Assembly: GCF_018141545.1 (NCBI RefSeq)
Contig: NZ_CP064356.1
Coordinates: forward strand, 2,989,001-3,053,000
Direction: 5' to 3'
DNA: 64,000 bases
Source: Miltoncostaea oceani
GTDB lineage: Bacteria; Actinomycetota; Thermoleophilia; Miltoncostaeales; Miltoncostaeaceae
Every line of letters starts with the position of its first letter. Position 1 is the first letter of the stretch. The notes below the pieces were generated by a model that saw only the letters and a program-made list of their open reading frames with translations, was not told the DNA's origin and made no database searches. Of this stretch, positions 1 to 9,143 are shown piece after piece. The translations under genes and the position numbers were made by a program.

Positions 1-1091
1 TCATCCCCCAGATCTCCGTGATCATGGGACCGTCCGCCGGCGGCGCCGTCTACAGCCCCGCGATCACCGACTTCATCTTCATGGTGCGCGAGACGAGCCA
101 CATGTTCATCACCGGCCCGGAGGTCATCAAGACCGTCACCGGCGAGGACGTCACCATGGAGGAGCTCGGCGGGGCCCAGAGCCACGCCACGAAGTCGGGC
201 GTCGCCCACTTCGCCGCCGACTCCGAGCAGGACTGCCTGGAGATGGTGCGCGACCTCTTCTCGTACCTGCCGCAGAACAACCTCGACCCCGCGCCGTTCC
301 TGGCGACGGCCGACCCCGTGGACCGGGCCGAGCCGGAGCTCGCGACGATCGTCCCCGACGTCGCCACCAAGCCGTACGACATGACGCACGTCATCGAGCT
401 GATCGTGGACGACGGCGACTTCTTCGAGGTCGCCCCCCTCTACGCCCAGAACATCGTCATCGGGTACGCCCGCCTCGCCGGCCACGTCGTCGGCGTCGTC
501 GGCAACCAGCCGAAGGCCCTCGCCGGCGTCCTCGACATCGACGCGTCCATCAAGGCCGCGCGCTTCGTGCGCTTCTGCGACGCGTTCAACATCCCGCTCG
601 TGACGCTGGTGGACGTGCCGGGCTTCCTGCCCGGGACGACCCAGGAGTACAACGGGATCATCCTCCACGGCGCGAAGCTGCTCTACGCCTACGCCGAGGC
701 CACGGTCCCCAAGCTCACCGTCATCACCCGCAAGGCGTACGGCGGCGCCTACGACGTCATGTCGAGCAAGCACGTCGGCGGCGACTTCAACGCGGCGTGG
801 CCCACGGCCGAGATCGCGGTCATGGGGGCCGAGGGGGCGGTCAACATCGTCTTCCGGCGCGAGCTGCAGGAGACCGAGAAGGCCGGCGGCGACGTCGCGG
901 CCCGGCGTGCCCAGCTCATCGCCGACTACACCGAGCGCTTCGCGAACCCGTACATCGCGGCCGAGCGCGGCTACATCGACGCGGTGATCGACCCGCGGGA
1001 GACGCGCGGCTGGCTCATCCGCTCGCTCGAGACCGCGCTCACCAAGCGCGAGCTGCGGCCGCGGCGCAAGCACGGGAACATCCCGCTGTGA
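1..1091 (+). CDS. Acyl/propionyl-CoA carboxylase, carboxyltransferase (beta) subunit, 5' truncated
   Basis: This is the C-terminal part of a biotin-dependent acyl-CoA carboxylase carboxyltransferase subunit (PccB/AccD family, normally about 510-530 residues). It transfers CO2 from carboxybiotin to propionyl-CoA or a related acyl-CoA. The reading frame is open from base 3, so the true start lies upstream of the window; the GTG at 18 is only an internal codon. Family features visible are [12 protein letters not shown] near the start, a VDVPGFLPG stretch and [11 protein letters not shown] in the C-terminal half, which form the acyl-CoA and biotin sites. Its TGA overlaps the GTG of the next small gene by 4 bases, and the biotinylated alpha subunit follows, so the three genes form an operon. 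Acyl chain specificity cannot be read from the sequence. Confidence 0.93.
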   Translation, partial: IPQISVIMGPSAGGAVYSPAITDFIFMVRETSHMFITGPEVIKTVTGEDVTMEELGGAQSHATKSGVAHFAADSEQDCLEMVRDLFSYLPQNNLDPAPFLATADPVDRAEPELATIVPDVATKPYDMTHVIELIVDDGDFFEVAPLYAQNIVIGYARLAGHVVGVVGNQPKALAGVLDIDASIKAARFVRFCDAFNIPLVTLVDVPGFLPGTTQEYNGIILHGAKLLYAYAEATVPKLTVITRKAYGGAYDVMSSKHVGGDFNAAWPTAEIAVMGAEGAVNIVFRRELQETEKAGGDVAARRAQLIADYTERFANPYIAAERGYIDAVIDPRETRGWLIRSLETALTKRELRPRRKHGNIPL

Positions 1092-1342
1092 GCGGTGGGG
1101 GGTGGACGGCGTACACGCCCCGGTCGGCGCCCCTGCGCGTCACGGCCGGCGGTGTCCCGTCCCCGCGCCAGCTCGCGGCCCTGACGGCCGCGCTCACCAC
1201 CCTCGTCGAGTCGGAGCGGCCCGTCGCCGCCGACCCGCTGCCCGCCGCCTACCGCTCGCGCTGGCGCCGGGCCGCGCTCATCGAGTCGAGCGAGGTCCCG
1301 CTCAACGTCAAGGACGTCGGTCCGCCCTGGGGAGTCCACTAG
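1088..1342 (+). CDS. Acyl-CoA carboxylase epsilon-like subunit (84 aa)
   Basis: This small protein sits between the beta and alpha subunits of an acyl-CoA carboxylase. The GTG start overlaps the upstream TGA (GTGA), and its TAG abuts the ATG of the alpha gene with no gap, which indicates translational coupling. The pattern LRVTAGG...[15 protein letters not shown] followed by a basic [13 protein letters not shown] tail resembles actinobacterial AccE/PccE subunits (beta-strand, then helix, then a short Trp/Arg segment), which help assemble alpha and beta subunits. The similarity is weak, as is normal for this fast-evolving family, so the call leans on position as much as on sequence. It is too short for catalysis on its own. 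Confidence 0.6.
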   Translation: MSGGGWTAYTPRSAPLRVTAGGVPSPRQLAALTAALTTLVESERPVAADPLPAAYRSRWRRAALIESSEVPLNVKDVGPPWGVH

Positions 1343-3121
1343 ATGCCGTTCAGCAAGGTGATGGTCGCCAACCGCGGCGAGATCGCGATCCGCGTCTTCC
1401 GGACGCTGCGCGAGATGGGGATCCCGTCGGTGGCCGTCTACAGCGAGGTCGACCGCGACGCCCTGTTCGTGGGCTACGCCGACGAGGCGTACCTGCTGGG
1501 TCCCGGCCCGGCGAGCGAGAGCTACCTCAACATCCCGCGCATCCTGGAGGTCGCCGCCGAGGCCGGCGTCGACGCGGTCCACCCCGGCTACGGGTTCCTG
1601 GCCGAGAACGCCGGGTTCGCCCGGGCGCTCGGCGAGGCCGGCATCACCTGGATCGGCCCGCCGCCGGACGCGATCGACGCGATGGGCTCCAAGACCGGGG
1701 CGCGCGCCCTGATGGACGCCGCCGGCGTCCCGATCGTCCCGGGCGTCACCGACCCGGTGCCCGACCTGGAGGCCGCGCGGCCCATCGCCGACGACATCGG
1801 CTACCCGGTGGCGGTGAAGGCCGCGGCGGGGGGCGGCGGGAAGGGCTTCCGCGTGGCGCTGACCCCGGACGAGCTGCCCGGCGCCTTCGAGGGGGCCCGC
1901 GGCGAGGGCGAGCGGTTCTTCGCCGACGGCACCGTGTACCTGGAGCGGTACCTGCCGCACCCCCGGCACGTCGAGATCCAGGTGTTCGCCGACACGCACG
2001 GGTCGTGCATCTGGCTGGGGGAGCGGGACTGCTCCGTGCAGCGGCGCCACCAGAAGCTGATCGAGGAGACCCCGAGCCCCATCGTCTCGGACGACCTGCG
2101 GCGGCGCATGGGCGAGGCGTCCGTCACGGCCGCGACGGCGGTGGGCTACACCGGCGCGGGCACGCTGGAGTACCTCGTCTCGGGCGAGGAGTTCTTCTTC
2201 CTCGAGATGAACACCCGCATCCAGGTGGAGCACACCGTCACGGAGGCCGTGACCGGCATCGACCTGGTGCGCGAGCAGGTGCGCGTCGCCGCCGGCGAGC
2301 CGCTCTCCGTGACCCAGGAGGAGGTCGCCCCCCGCGGCCACGCCTTCGAGTGCCGCATCAACGCCGAGGACGCCTCGGCGAAGTTCATGCCGTCGCCCGC
2401 GCGCATCACCGCCTACCGCGAGCCGTCGGGCCCCGGCGTCCGCGTCGACTCCGGCGTGCGCGCCGGGTCGGACATCCCGGAGATCTACGACCCGATGGTC
2501 GCCAAGCTGATCGTGTGGGACGTCGACCGCGAGTCGGCGCGCCTGCGGATGCTGCGCGCGCTCTCGGAGTACGTGGTCGAGGGGCCCGCGACCCTCATCC
2601 CCTTCCACCGCGCGCTGCTGCAGGACGAGGAGTTCATCGCGGGCGGGGCCTGCCACGACCTGCTGGCCCGGATGGCCGACACGGCGACCCCGATCCCCGG
2701 CGACCTGCCGCCCGTCGCGGCCGAGGCCTCCGACACCGCCGACGAGCCGGTGCCCACGGCCGAGCGCCACTTCACCGCCGAGATCGACGGCCGCCGCTTC
2801 GAGGTGGCCCTGCGGTACGACGAGCCGGCGGGCGGCGCGGGACCCGCCCCGGCGGCGAGGAAGCCGAAGGCGAAGCGCGGCTCCGGGGGCGGCGGGGGCG
2901 GCGGCAACCCGGACGAGGTGGTCACCCCGATGCAGGGCACCGTGCTGAAGGTGCTCGTGGAGCAGGGCCAGGAGATCACGGCCGGCACCGTCGTCGCCAT
3001 CGTCGAGGCCATGAAGATGGAGAACGAGGTCACCGCCCAGCGGGACGGGACGGTGACGGAGGTGCGCGTCGCGGCGGGGCAGGGAGTCTCGGTCGGCGAA
3101 GTGCTCGCGATCGTCGGGTAG
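1343..3121 (+). CDS. Acetyl/propionyl-CoA carboxylase alpha subunit (biotin carboxylase + BCCP)
   Basis: This 592-residue protein carboxylates its own biotin with ATP and bicarbonate and hands the carboxyl group to the beta subunit. It starts with the biotin carboxylase N-terminal fold (SKVMVANRGEIAIRVFRT), continues with an ATP-grasp domain whose glycine-rich loop GGGGKG places Lys at about 167, and includes the family signature EMNTRIQVEHTVTE. A linker with seven consecutive glycines (about 513-530) leads to a C-terminal biotinyl domain; the biotinylated lysine in EAMKMEN is about residue 558. ATG 1343 directly follows the stop of the epsilon-like gene. Propionyl-CoA is a likely substrate, but the family also carboxylates acetyl-CoA and longer acyl-CoAs. 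Confidence 0.93.
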   Translation: MPFSKVMVANRGEIAIRVFRTLREMGIPSVAVYSEVDRDALFVGYADEAYLLGPGPASESYLNIPRILEVAAEAGVDAVHPGYGFLAENAGFARALGEAGITWIGPPPDAIDAMGSKTGARALMDAAGVPIVPGVTDPVPDLEAARPIADDIGYPVAVKAAAGGGGKGFRVALTPDELPGAFEGARGEGERFFADGTVYLERYLPHPRHVEIQVFADTHGSCIWLGERDCSVQRRHQKLIEETPSPIVSDDLRRRMGEASVTAATAVGYTGAGTLEYLVSGEEFFFLEMNTRIQVEHTVTEAVTGIDLVREQVRVAAGEPLSVTQEEVAPRGHAFECRINAEDASAKFMPSPARITAYREPSGPGVRVDSGVRAGSDIPEIYDPMVAKLIVWDVDRESARLRMLRALSEYVVEGPATLIPFHRALLQDEEFIAGGACHDLLARMADTATPIPGDLPPVAAEASDTADEPVPTAERHFTAEIDGRRFEVALRYDEPAGGAGPAPAARKPKAKRGSGGGGGGGNPDEVVTPMQGTVLKVLVEQGQEITAGTVVAIVEAMKMENEVTAQRDGTVTEVRVAAGQGVSVGEVLAIVG

Positions 3122-5234
3122 CCACGACCCAGCGGGGCCGTGACAGCACGCCCCGCCGGGGTCCGGATGTGCCGGGTCGGCGAGGCGATGTCACGACCGG
3201 CCGGCGGAGTGGGGTGGCGACGGTCCGCGGCGGCGGATCGGGACGGTCCGGCAGCGCGGCCATGCTCCCGTGGGCGGAGGTCCCGAGCGTCGGTCCGGGG
3301 TGCCGTGTCACCGCCTGCCCGGCCCAGCCGTCGGTGCGCCACAGCACCTCCGACCCGCCGAGCACGATGGCCGCCCACGCGGTCCCGCCCAGCGCGGGCC
3401 AGACGTGGAACTCGTAGGGCGGTGACCGCCGACCCGCCGTGACCTGCAGCAGGCCGCCCCGCGCGTCGGCCGCCTGCAGTCGCAGCATGTCGGTGATCTC
3501 GTGTCCGGCCTCGAGGCCGAGTCGCAGGCGCAGGAGGATGGCCCCCCAGGTGCCCTCCCCCCACACCGTGGCGGGCGGGTCGTCGTACGTGCCGGGGCTC
3601 CCCGCGTACGGCTGGTAGCCGCCGATCGGCTCGGACGTGGTGTACGTCCGGTTGTACGTCTCGGGGTCGGCCGAGAGGGCCACGGGGGCCCGCGGTGGGA
3701 CGAACTCCCCGAGGTGCGCGATCTGGCGGCGCGCGAGGTCGTCGCGTCCGATGGCCCGCAGGAAGAGCCCGCCCCACGACACGAGGTCGAGGGCGCGCGC
3801 CGTGTCGCCGACGCCCTGATCGAAGCGCTCCCGCTCCGCATCCCAGTGGTTGGTCAGCAGGCTCCGCTTGACCGCCTGCGCAGCCTCGGCGAGCCGGGCG
3901 TCGCCGAGGACGTACCCGAGGTCGCGGAGGAAGAAGTACGCGTCGATGTTGTGCTCGGTGGAGACCCACGCGATCTCCTCCGGGATGTACTCGTAGCCCG
4001 GCCCGTAACGGCCCTCGCCGCCCCGGACGCTCCCGTAGCGCGGGTCGTCGGCCGCGAACCCGTTCTCGCGCGTGACCTGACGCCCCAGCAGGTACCGGGC
4101 CAGCCCCTGCGCCAGGGGCCGGAACCGCCGGTCGCCGGTCGCGAGCTCGTACTCGACGGCCGCCGTCCCGACCCACGCGAGCGCGCCGCTCCGCACGTAG
4201 CGGTCGGCCTCGCGCCCGAGGAAGACGTCGTAGGAGAACGCCAGCGCGCCGTCGGCGCCCTGCAGCGCCGCGAGCCTCTCGAGGATGTCCGCCGCACGGT
4301 CGTGGCGCCCGGCCGCCGTCAGCGCGAGGGACGCCACGGCGGCGTCGTAGACGAACGACCGCTGCTCGAGGCGGTATCCCGAACGCCGCGTCTCGTCCCC
4401 CGAGTACCCGTAGTCCGGGTCGTCCCGGGGGATCTGGAACGACCGGGGGAGACCGCGGATCCCGGGGGCGCCGGTCCACTCGCTCGAGTTGAGGATCCTG
4501 TCGTCGCCCGTGCGCACGAGTCGCGCGATCTTCACACCGCGCCGCGCGAGGGGCGCGCGGAAGGTACCGTCGCGACGGAGGGGGACGACGGCCTGCAGGT
4601 TGTCGATGTCGGTGCGCGAGAAGACGTGGACGGCGACGCCGTCGACCGGCGGGCCGGGGCTCTCGGCCGTCGCGACGACCGCACCGTCGGCGGTCCGCGT
4701 CAACCGGGCGACCCACGCGCCGCCCGGCGGAGCCGCGGCGGGGGCGGTCGTCCAGGAACCATCGGGCTCGAGGGGATGACGCGACGGCGCGCCACCGTCG
4801 CGGGCCGCGACCTCGACGACGTACGCGAGCGGGTCCACGCCCGCCCACGTCCCGGAGAGCGGCCCCGCGTGCCCCTCGTCGTAGGAGCGGTCGAACGCCA
4901 CCCTCACCGGGGCGGGTGGTGGGACGGGGGCGAGGTCCCCGACGTCGGCGACCCGGCCCGCCACCGGCCCGACGTGGTCGACGCCGTATGCCTCGTCGAA
5001 GGTCACCGCGTACCCCTGGGAGCGGTCCTGCTGACCCTCGATCCAACCCAGGGCGCGGGTGTGGGCCTCCGCCGTCCCCTCGACGCGGGCGACCGCCGCC
5101 GAGACGTCGTCCGGGCCGGCGGGCGGCGCCGGGGAGTGCGCCAGGGCGAGACCCGGCAGCAGGACCGCGACGAGGAGCACCGCGGCGCGGCGCGCGCGAC
5201 CGGGCATGGCCGGGGACCGGGGTTCGGCGTCCAT
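3030..5234 (-). CDS. Secreted (alpha/alpha)-barrel glycoside-hydrolase-like protein
   Basis: This is a 734-residue exported protein. ATG 5234 has GAGGAC about 8 bases upstream; a second in-frame ATG at 5207 would give a shorter signal peptide. The N-terminus has a basic stretch, then AAVLLVAVLLPGLALA. Two related short motifs follow (VTFDEAYGVDHVGPVAG and VAFDRSYDEGHAGPLSG). The central 350 residues are repeated helical hairpins rich in aromatic and acidic residues, as in six-hairpin glycosidases such as the GH8/GH9-like and GH94-like folds; I cannot pick a family or the catalytic acids. It is the third gene after the GT2 synthase and galactose-oxidase-like gene. This parallels cslA-glxA-cslZ of Streptomyces, where the third gene encodes an endoglucanase-like enzyme. 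The last 90 or so residues are low-complexity Arg/Pro, and the frame runs 92 bases into the end of the converging carboxylase gene, so the true C-terminus is uncertain. Confidence 0.7.
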   Translation of the reverse strand: MDAEPRSPAMPGRARRAAVLLVAVLLPGLALAHSPAPPAGPDDVSAAVARVEGTAEAHTRALGWIEGQQDRSQGYAVTFDEAYGVDHVGPVAGRVADVGDLAPVPPPAPVRVAFDRSYDEGHAGPLSGTWAGVDPLAYVVEVAARDGGAPSRHPLEPDGSWTTAPAAAPPGGAWVARLTRTADGAVVATAESPGPPVDGVAVHVFSRTDIDNLQAVVPLRRDGTFRAPLARRGVKIARLVRTGDDRILNSSEWTGAPGIRGLPRSFQIPRDDPDYGYSGDETRRSGYRLEQRSFVYDAAVASLALTAAGRHDRAADILERLAALQGADGALAFSYDVFLGREADRYVRSGALAWVGTAAVEYELATGDRRFRPLAQGLARYLLGRQVTRENGFAADDPRYGSVRGGEGRYGPGYEYIPEEIAWVSTEHNIDAYFFLRDLGYVLGDARLAEAAQAVKRSLLTNHWDAERERFDQGVGDTARALDLVSWGGLFLRAIGRDDLARRQIAHLGEFVPPRAPVALSADPETYNRTYTTSEPIGGYQPYAGSPGTYDDPPATVWGEGTWGAILLRLRLGLEAGHEITDMLRLQAADARGGLLQVTAGRRSPPYEFHVWPALGGTAWAAIVLGGSEVLWRTDGWAGQAVTRHPGPTLGTSAHGSMAALPDRPDPPPRTVATPLRRPVVTSPRRPGTSGPRRGVLSRPRWVVATRRSRALRRPRLPAPPRRAPPSPSRPAGR

Positions 5235-5245
5235 CGCGGGTGTCC

Positions 5246-7795
5246 TCACAGCCTCCTGAGGCTCATGGCGTCCACCTGGAAGGCGTTGTTCGCCCCCGCG
5301 GCGAGCTGCATCACGTACATGTCGATGCGGTTGCCCGTCGCGCCGACGGTGGCGGTGACGGTCACGGGCGTGAAGGTGTTCGTGAGCGTGGTCGTGGCGA
5401 TGGTCTGGGCGGCCACCACGTTGTCCGGGCGCCGCTCGCGGATGACGATGCGGACGGTCTTGCCCACCGACGACCCGGCGCCGGCCCGCACCACCGCGCG
5501 CGCCTCGTAGCGGTGGCCGGCGGTCGCCGAGAGGACCGTGTCGGGGTCGTCGTCGATGCTGTAGTCGGCACCGGTCGCGCGGGCCACGCGCGCCACGGCG
5601 GCGCCGTCCGGGGCTCCCGCGACGACCTGTCGCGTGATCGTCGACCGGTAGTTGAACCAGCCCGAGGTGCCCGCCTCGAAGGACGGGTTGGGCAGGAGGT
5701 TGGCACCGGGCGCCGTCGACACCGTGACGGTCCGGGTCGCCGTGGACGCCGCCCCGTCGTCGTCGGTCACCCGCAACCGCACGACGTGGCTCCCGGCCGG
5801 GAACGTCCGGCCGGCGGTGACGGCACCGCCATCGTCGAACGCGCCGTCGTCGTCGAGGTCCCACCCGCGGGAGGCGATCGTGCCGTCCGAATCGGTGGAG
5901 GTGTCGGTGAACACGACCGTGTCCGCCGTCGTGGGGGCCGCGGGGGCCTGGGTGAAGGCGGCGCTGGGAGGCGCGTTGGTCCCACCGGGCAGCGGCGGGG
6001 CGTCGGGCGCGTTCGGGTCGAGGCGCAGCATCCGCGCGACCGAGGGGACGCCGTTGCCGTCGACCAGGAACAGCATGTAGTACCCCGGGGGCGCGAGCGT
6101 GGCGTCCGCCGGGGTGCTGAGCGTCAGCCCGTCCGCCTGTGTGGTCATCGCGAGCCGGATCGAGCGCTGGTCCATGTCGTTCGCGTGCGTCGTCGATCCT
6201 GCGCGCACGAGCACGGCGCGCGTGATCGCGGACGGCGTGCCCGTCGCCACGCGGAACCCGGCCCCGTACCGCACCGCGGTGGGTGCGAAGTCGATGGTCG
6301 GGCGGGCGCCCCGGAAGAGGTACGGCGGCTCGTAGAACTCGCCGTTGTCCGCGAACCGCGCGCCGGGGCGGTCGTCCCCGGCGGCGAGCACGCGACCGTC
6401 CGGGAGGAGGACCGCCGTCGAGTGGTACGTGCGCTCCTCGATCTGGGAGACGACGCCCCGCCACGACCCGGCGCCGGGGTCGAGGATCTCGGACTGGTAG
6501 ACGGGTCCCGCCCAGAGACCGAGGTCGTCGTCGCGACGCGACCCCCCGCCGACGGTCAGGAGCGACTCGTCGGGCAGCAGCACGGTGTTGTGGTGGGAGC
6601 GGCCGTACGCCATCGACGGGCCGGGGCTCCAGCCCGCCCCCGGGTTCGTCAGGTCGAGGACGATGGAGGAGGCCATCGCCTGCTCGCTCTCGGGCAGGTC
6701 CGTGCCACCGATCATCATGAGGCGGGTCGCCCCCCCGGGGCCGGCGGGCATGAGGACCGCACTGCCCCACACGCGGTCGGTGGGCGGGATGGGGAGCCCC
6801 TGCCACGTCCAGCTGTTCGTGTCGAGGAGGGCCGCGGTCTGGTCCGGCCCGACCTGCAGGACCTTGCCTCCCGGCACGACGAACATGTGCGGGTAGAGCT
6901 CGGTGTAGCGGCGGGCGGTGGGCTTGAGCGACAGGGTGCCGACCCCGTTCGGGTCGGCGGACGGCGTGAACACCTCCACGTCCTGGTTGATGCGGAAGAG
7001 GCCCTGCTCGTCGTAGCCGTTGTGGATCACCGCGCGGCCGTCGGGGAGCGTGGTCACCGTCGGGTACCAGCGGCCGTGGGCCATGTCGGGCTGGCGCGTC
7101 CAGGTCTCCGTGAACGGGTTGAAGGTGAAGAGGGCCCTCAGCCCCTTGTAGTCCAGCCCGTTCGCCGGGTACTCGAGGTTGCCGCCGGCGACGAGGACCC
7201 GGCCGTCGGCCAGCACCGCCTGCCCCGCGCACCAGATGTTGAAGGGCTTCCCGGTGGCCGGGTTGAGCGGCGGGTCGACCCGCCGCGACGTGCGCGTCGC
7301 CGGATCCCACACGTAGGCGGTCGCCTCGTTGCGCGTCAGGTCCGCCGTCGGGTACGCGAACATGAGCACCTTGCCCGTGGCCAGGACCACCGTGTTGATG
7401 CCGATGACCGGCAGCGGGAAGGGGTCCCCCCAGCGCCCGTCGGTGTCGACCGCGAGGGCGGCGGCGCCGTCGGGCTCGGCGAGCGCGGACGCCCCGTCCG
7501 TGCCGGCGGCCGCCGCCCGACCGCGGCGCAGCGCCGGGCACCGGCCGCGTTCGGCGGCGCGGACGACCGGGTCGTCGCATCGGGCCAGCCGCGCCGCGTC
7601 GCGGCGGGCGAACGCCTGGCGGTCGTGGAGGTGGCCGGCGAGCGCGGGCGGCTCGTACCCCCGGAGGTACTCCCGGGCCGGGAGCCCGCCGGGGGCCGCG
7701 ACGACGGGGGCCAGCGCGACCACGCCTGCGCTGGCGGTGGCGAGGACCAGGCCGGCCGCCGCGCGGCGGTGCCTGAGGCGGTTGCGTCTCATCAT
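5246..7795 (-). CDS. GlxA-like copper radical oxidase with PKD and carbohydrate-binding-like domains
   Basis: This is an 849-residue secreted protein with an N-terminal signal anchor (basic, then AAAGLVLATASAGVVALAP). Residues about 120-600 form a Kelch-type galactose oxidase domain. By motif comparison with galactose oxidase (Cys228-Tyr272, Tyr495, His496, His581), the ligands are present: Cys189 in NIWCAGQ, Tyr244 in GRWYPTVT, Tyr457-His458 in ERTYHSTAV and His537 in STTHANDMDQR. It should therefore form the Cys-Tyr cofactor and oxidise a primary alcohol to an aldehyde, giving H2O2. A PKD domain (about 610-700) and a beta-sandwich module starting NPSFEAGTSGWFNY (about 703-849) follow; the Streptomyces GlxA I know of lacks these. 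ATG 7795 overlaps the stop of the GT2 gene (ATGA). The natural substrate is probably the glycan made by that synthase. Confidence 0.88.
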   Translation of the reverse strand: MMRRNRLRHRRAAAGLVLATASAGVVALAPVVAAPGGLPAREYLRGYEPPALAGHLHDRQAFARRDAARLARCDDPVVRAAERGRCPALRRGRAAAAGTDGASALAEPDGAAALAVDTDGRWGDPFPLPVIGINTVVLATGKVLMFAYPTADLTRNEATAYVWDPATRTSRRVDPPLNPATGKPFNIWCAGQAVLADGRVLVAGGNLEYPANGLDYKGLRALFTFNPFTETWTRQPDMAHGRWYPTVTTLPDGRAVIHNGYDEQGLFRINQDVEVFTPSADPNGVGTLSLKPTARRYTELYPHMFVVPGGKVLQVGPDQTAALLDTNSWTWQGLPIPPTDRVWGSAVLMPAGPGGATRLMMIGGTDLPESEQAMASSIVLDLTNPGAGWSPGPSMAYGRSHHNTVLLPDESLLTVGGGSRRDDDLGLWAGPVYQSEILDPGAGSWRGVVSQIEERTYHSTAVLLPDGRVLAAGDDRPGARFADNGEFYEPPYLFRGARPTIDFAPTAVRYGAGFRVATGTPSAITRAVLVRAGSTTHANDMDQRSIRLAMTTQADGLTLSTPADATLAPPGYYMLFLVDGNGVPSVARMLRLDPNAPDAPPLPGGTNAPPSAAFTQAPAAPTTADTVVFTDTSTDSDGTIASRGWDLDDDGAFDDGGAVTAGRTFPAGSHVVRLRVTDDDGAASTATRTVTVSTAPGANLLPNPSFEAGTSGWFNYRSTITRQVVAGAPDGAAVARVARATGADYSIDDDPDTVLSATAGHRYEARAVVRAGAGSSVGKTVRIVIRERRPDNVVAAQTIATTTLTNTFTPVTVTATVGATGNRIDMYVMQLAAGANNAFQVDAMSLRRL

Positions 7796-8949
7796 CTCCT
7801 CGGTTCCGGAGCGGGGATCGCCGGCGCCGACGCCACGGGCTCGAGCGCCAGACGGCGCCACCGCCGGCGCACGAGCGTCGGGTAGCGGTAGCGCCCCCAG
7901 TGGCCGGTGCTGCGCACGAGCCTCACGTAGCGCGCGACGCCGAAGGCCGGCATCAGCAGCACCTGGGCCAGGCTGTAGTAGGGGAACAGCACCATCCAGG
8001 AGGTGCGCACCGGCCAGTTGCACACCACGATCAGTGCCGTGTAGATCAGGATCACGGCCGGGACGAGCTGGTAGTCGTCGACGCCGGAGACCAGCTTCCC
8101 CGTCAGCAGCAACCAGACGAGGACGATGTTGTAGGTCCAGTAGACCGGGAAGCGCAGGTTCTTGTCGAAGTTCACGAAGGCGGAGCGGAACGACCCGCAC
8201 CACCATCCGGTCCGCTGGCGGATCAGCTCCCGGAACGTCGGGGGGACCTCGGTGTAGACCGTGAGGTCCACGTGCGCGACGCGCAGGCCGAGGCACTTCG
8301 CGATCTTCCCGACCTCGATGTCCTCGCCGTAGAAGTAGTTCGAGTGGTGCCGCATGATCGCCCGCAGCGCATCGGTGCGCGCCAGCGTGATCGCCCCGCT
8401 CGTCATCCACGGCCGGTGGTGGCGTCCGCGCATCGCGAGCGCGTACTCGATGGCCTGCATGTGCTCGGCCACGGTCTCGCGCCGGTCGGGGAGCACCTTC
8501 GCGCTGCACAGGTCGACGCCCTCGCGCTCCATCGCGGCGACCGCGCGCCCGACGTCCTGCTTCGTCCACGTGTCGCCGTCGAGCCGGATCGCGTAGCGGG
8601 TGGTGACGCGCCCGAGCGCGACGGTGAGCATGTCCATCGGCGAGTGGGCGGACGCCACGGGGACCCGCTCCACCCGCCACCCCTGCCATTCGCAGCCGTT
8701 GGCGAACCGTCGCATCGCCTTCGTGGTGGTGTTCACCACGAGGACGACGTTGCCGCGGTGCCGCTGCAGGTACTCCCGGTTGCAGAAGTAGCGCGGGTCG
8801 CCGTAGAGCGGCACGAGGATCGTGAAGTCGTCGCTGCGCTCGTCCGCGAGCCCGAGGGCCGGGCGGAGGCACGTCACGATGTTCTCCGCGTCGAGGAGGG
8901 CCAGCAGGGGGATCATCAGCGCCCCCGCGAGGAGCAGCTCGTCGGTCAC
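7792..8949 (-). CDS. CslA-like family 2 processive glycosyltransferase (membrane)
   Basis: This 385-residue membrane glycosyltransferase probably polymerises a beta-linked glycan and moves it across the membrane. It has one N-terminal membrane segment, a GT2 domain with DGDTW (Asp124/Asp126, metal and UDP-sugar binding), GEDIEV (Glu209-Asp210, catalytic base region), and three or four membrane segments after about residue 262. The processivity motif QxxRW appears as QRTGW (245-249), with Gly in place of Arg. GTG 8949 overlaps the stop of the small membrane gene upstream (GTGA), and the stop overlaps the start of the copper oxidase gene. Pairing with a GlxA-like oxidase is the hallmark of the Streptomyces cslA-glxA system. 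Cellulose, hyaluronan-like or other beta-glycan products are all possible. Confidence 0.85.
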   Translation of the reverse strand: MTDELLLAGALMIPLLALLDAENIVTCLRPALGLADERSDDFTILVPLYGDPRYFCNREYLQRHRGNVVLVVNTTTKAMRRFANGCEWQGWRVERVPVASAHSPMDMLTVALGRVTTRYAIRLDGDTWTKQDVGRAVAAMEREGVDLCSAKVLPDRRETVAEHMQAIEYALAMRGRHHRPWMTSGAITLARTDALRAIMRHHSNYFYGEDIEVGKIAKCLGLRVAHVDLTVYTEVPPTFRELIRQRTGWWCGSFRSAFVNFDKNLRFPVYWTYNIVLVWLLLTGKLVSGVDDYQLVPAVILIYTALIVVCNWPVRTSWMVLFPYYSLAQVLLMPAFGVARYVRLVRSTGHWGRYRYPTLVRRRWRRLALEPVASAPAIPAPEPRR

Positions 8950-9143
8950 GACCGCGGCACCGTCGGTCTCCGGCGCCCGCGTCGCCGCGTCCGCTCGCTC
9001 ACCACCAGGGCGACGATCAGCGCCACCATCACCAGCAGCTCGACCCAGACGACCGGGAGGGCGAGACCCGCCACCTCCATGTCACCGTCCGCGAGGGCGC
9101 CCACCGCGAGGAACGTCCCCGCGATGCCGTTGACGGCAATCAC
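8946..9143 (-). CDS. Small membrane protein, first gene of the CslA/GlxA-like operon (65 aa)
   Basis: I do not recognise a family. GTG 9143 has a strong AAGGGGG ribosome site 6 bases upstream, and the stop overlaps the start of the glycosyltransferase gene (GTGA). The protein has a weakly hydrophobic N-terminal half (IAGTFLAVGALADG) and one clear membrane segment (VVWVELLVMVALIVALVV), ending in an Arg-rich cytoplasmic tail. Its position suggests an accessory or assembly subunit for the synthase, or a short peptide that couples translation of the operon. There is no catalytic signature. Confidence 0.65.
   Translation of the reverse strand: MIAVNGIAGTFLAVGALADGDMEVAGLALPVVWVELLVMVALIVALVVSERTRRRGRRRPTVPRS

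Noticed and set aside
3501-5510. Plus-strand open frame opposite the glycosidase-like gene
   Set aside because: No domain and no ribosome site; the minus frame has a signal peptide, a ribosome site and an aromatic-rich fold.
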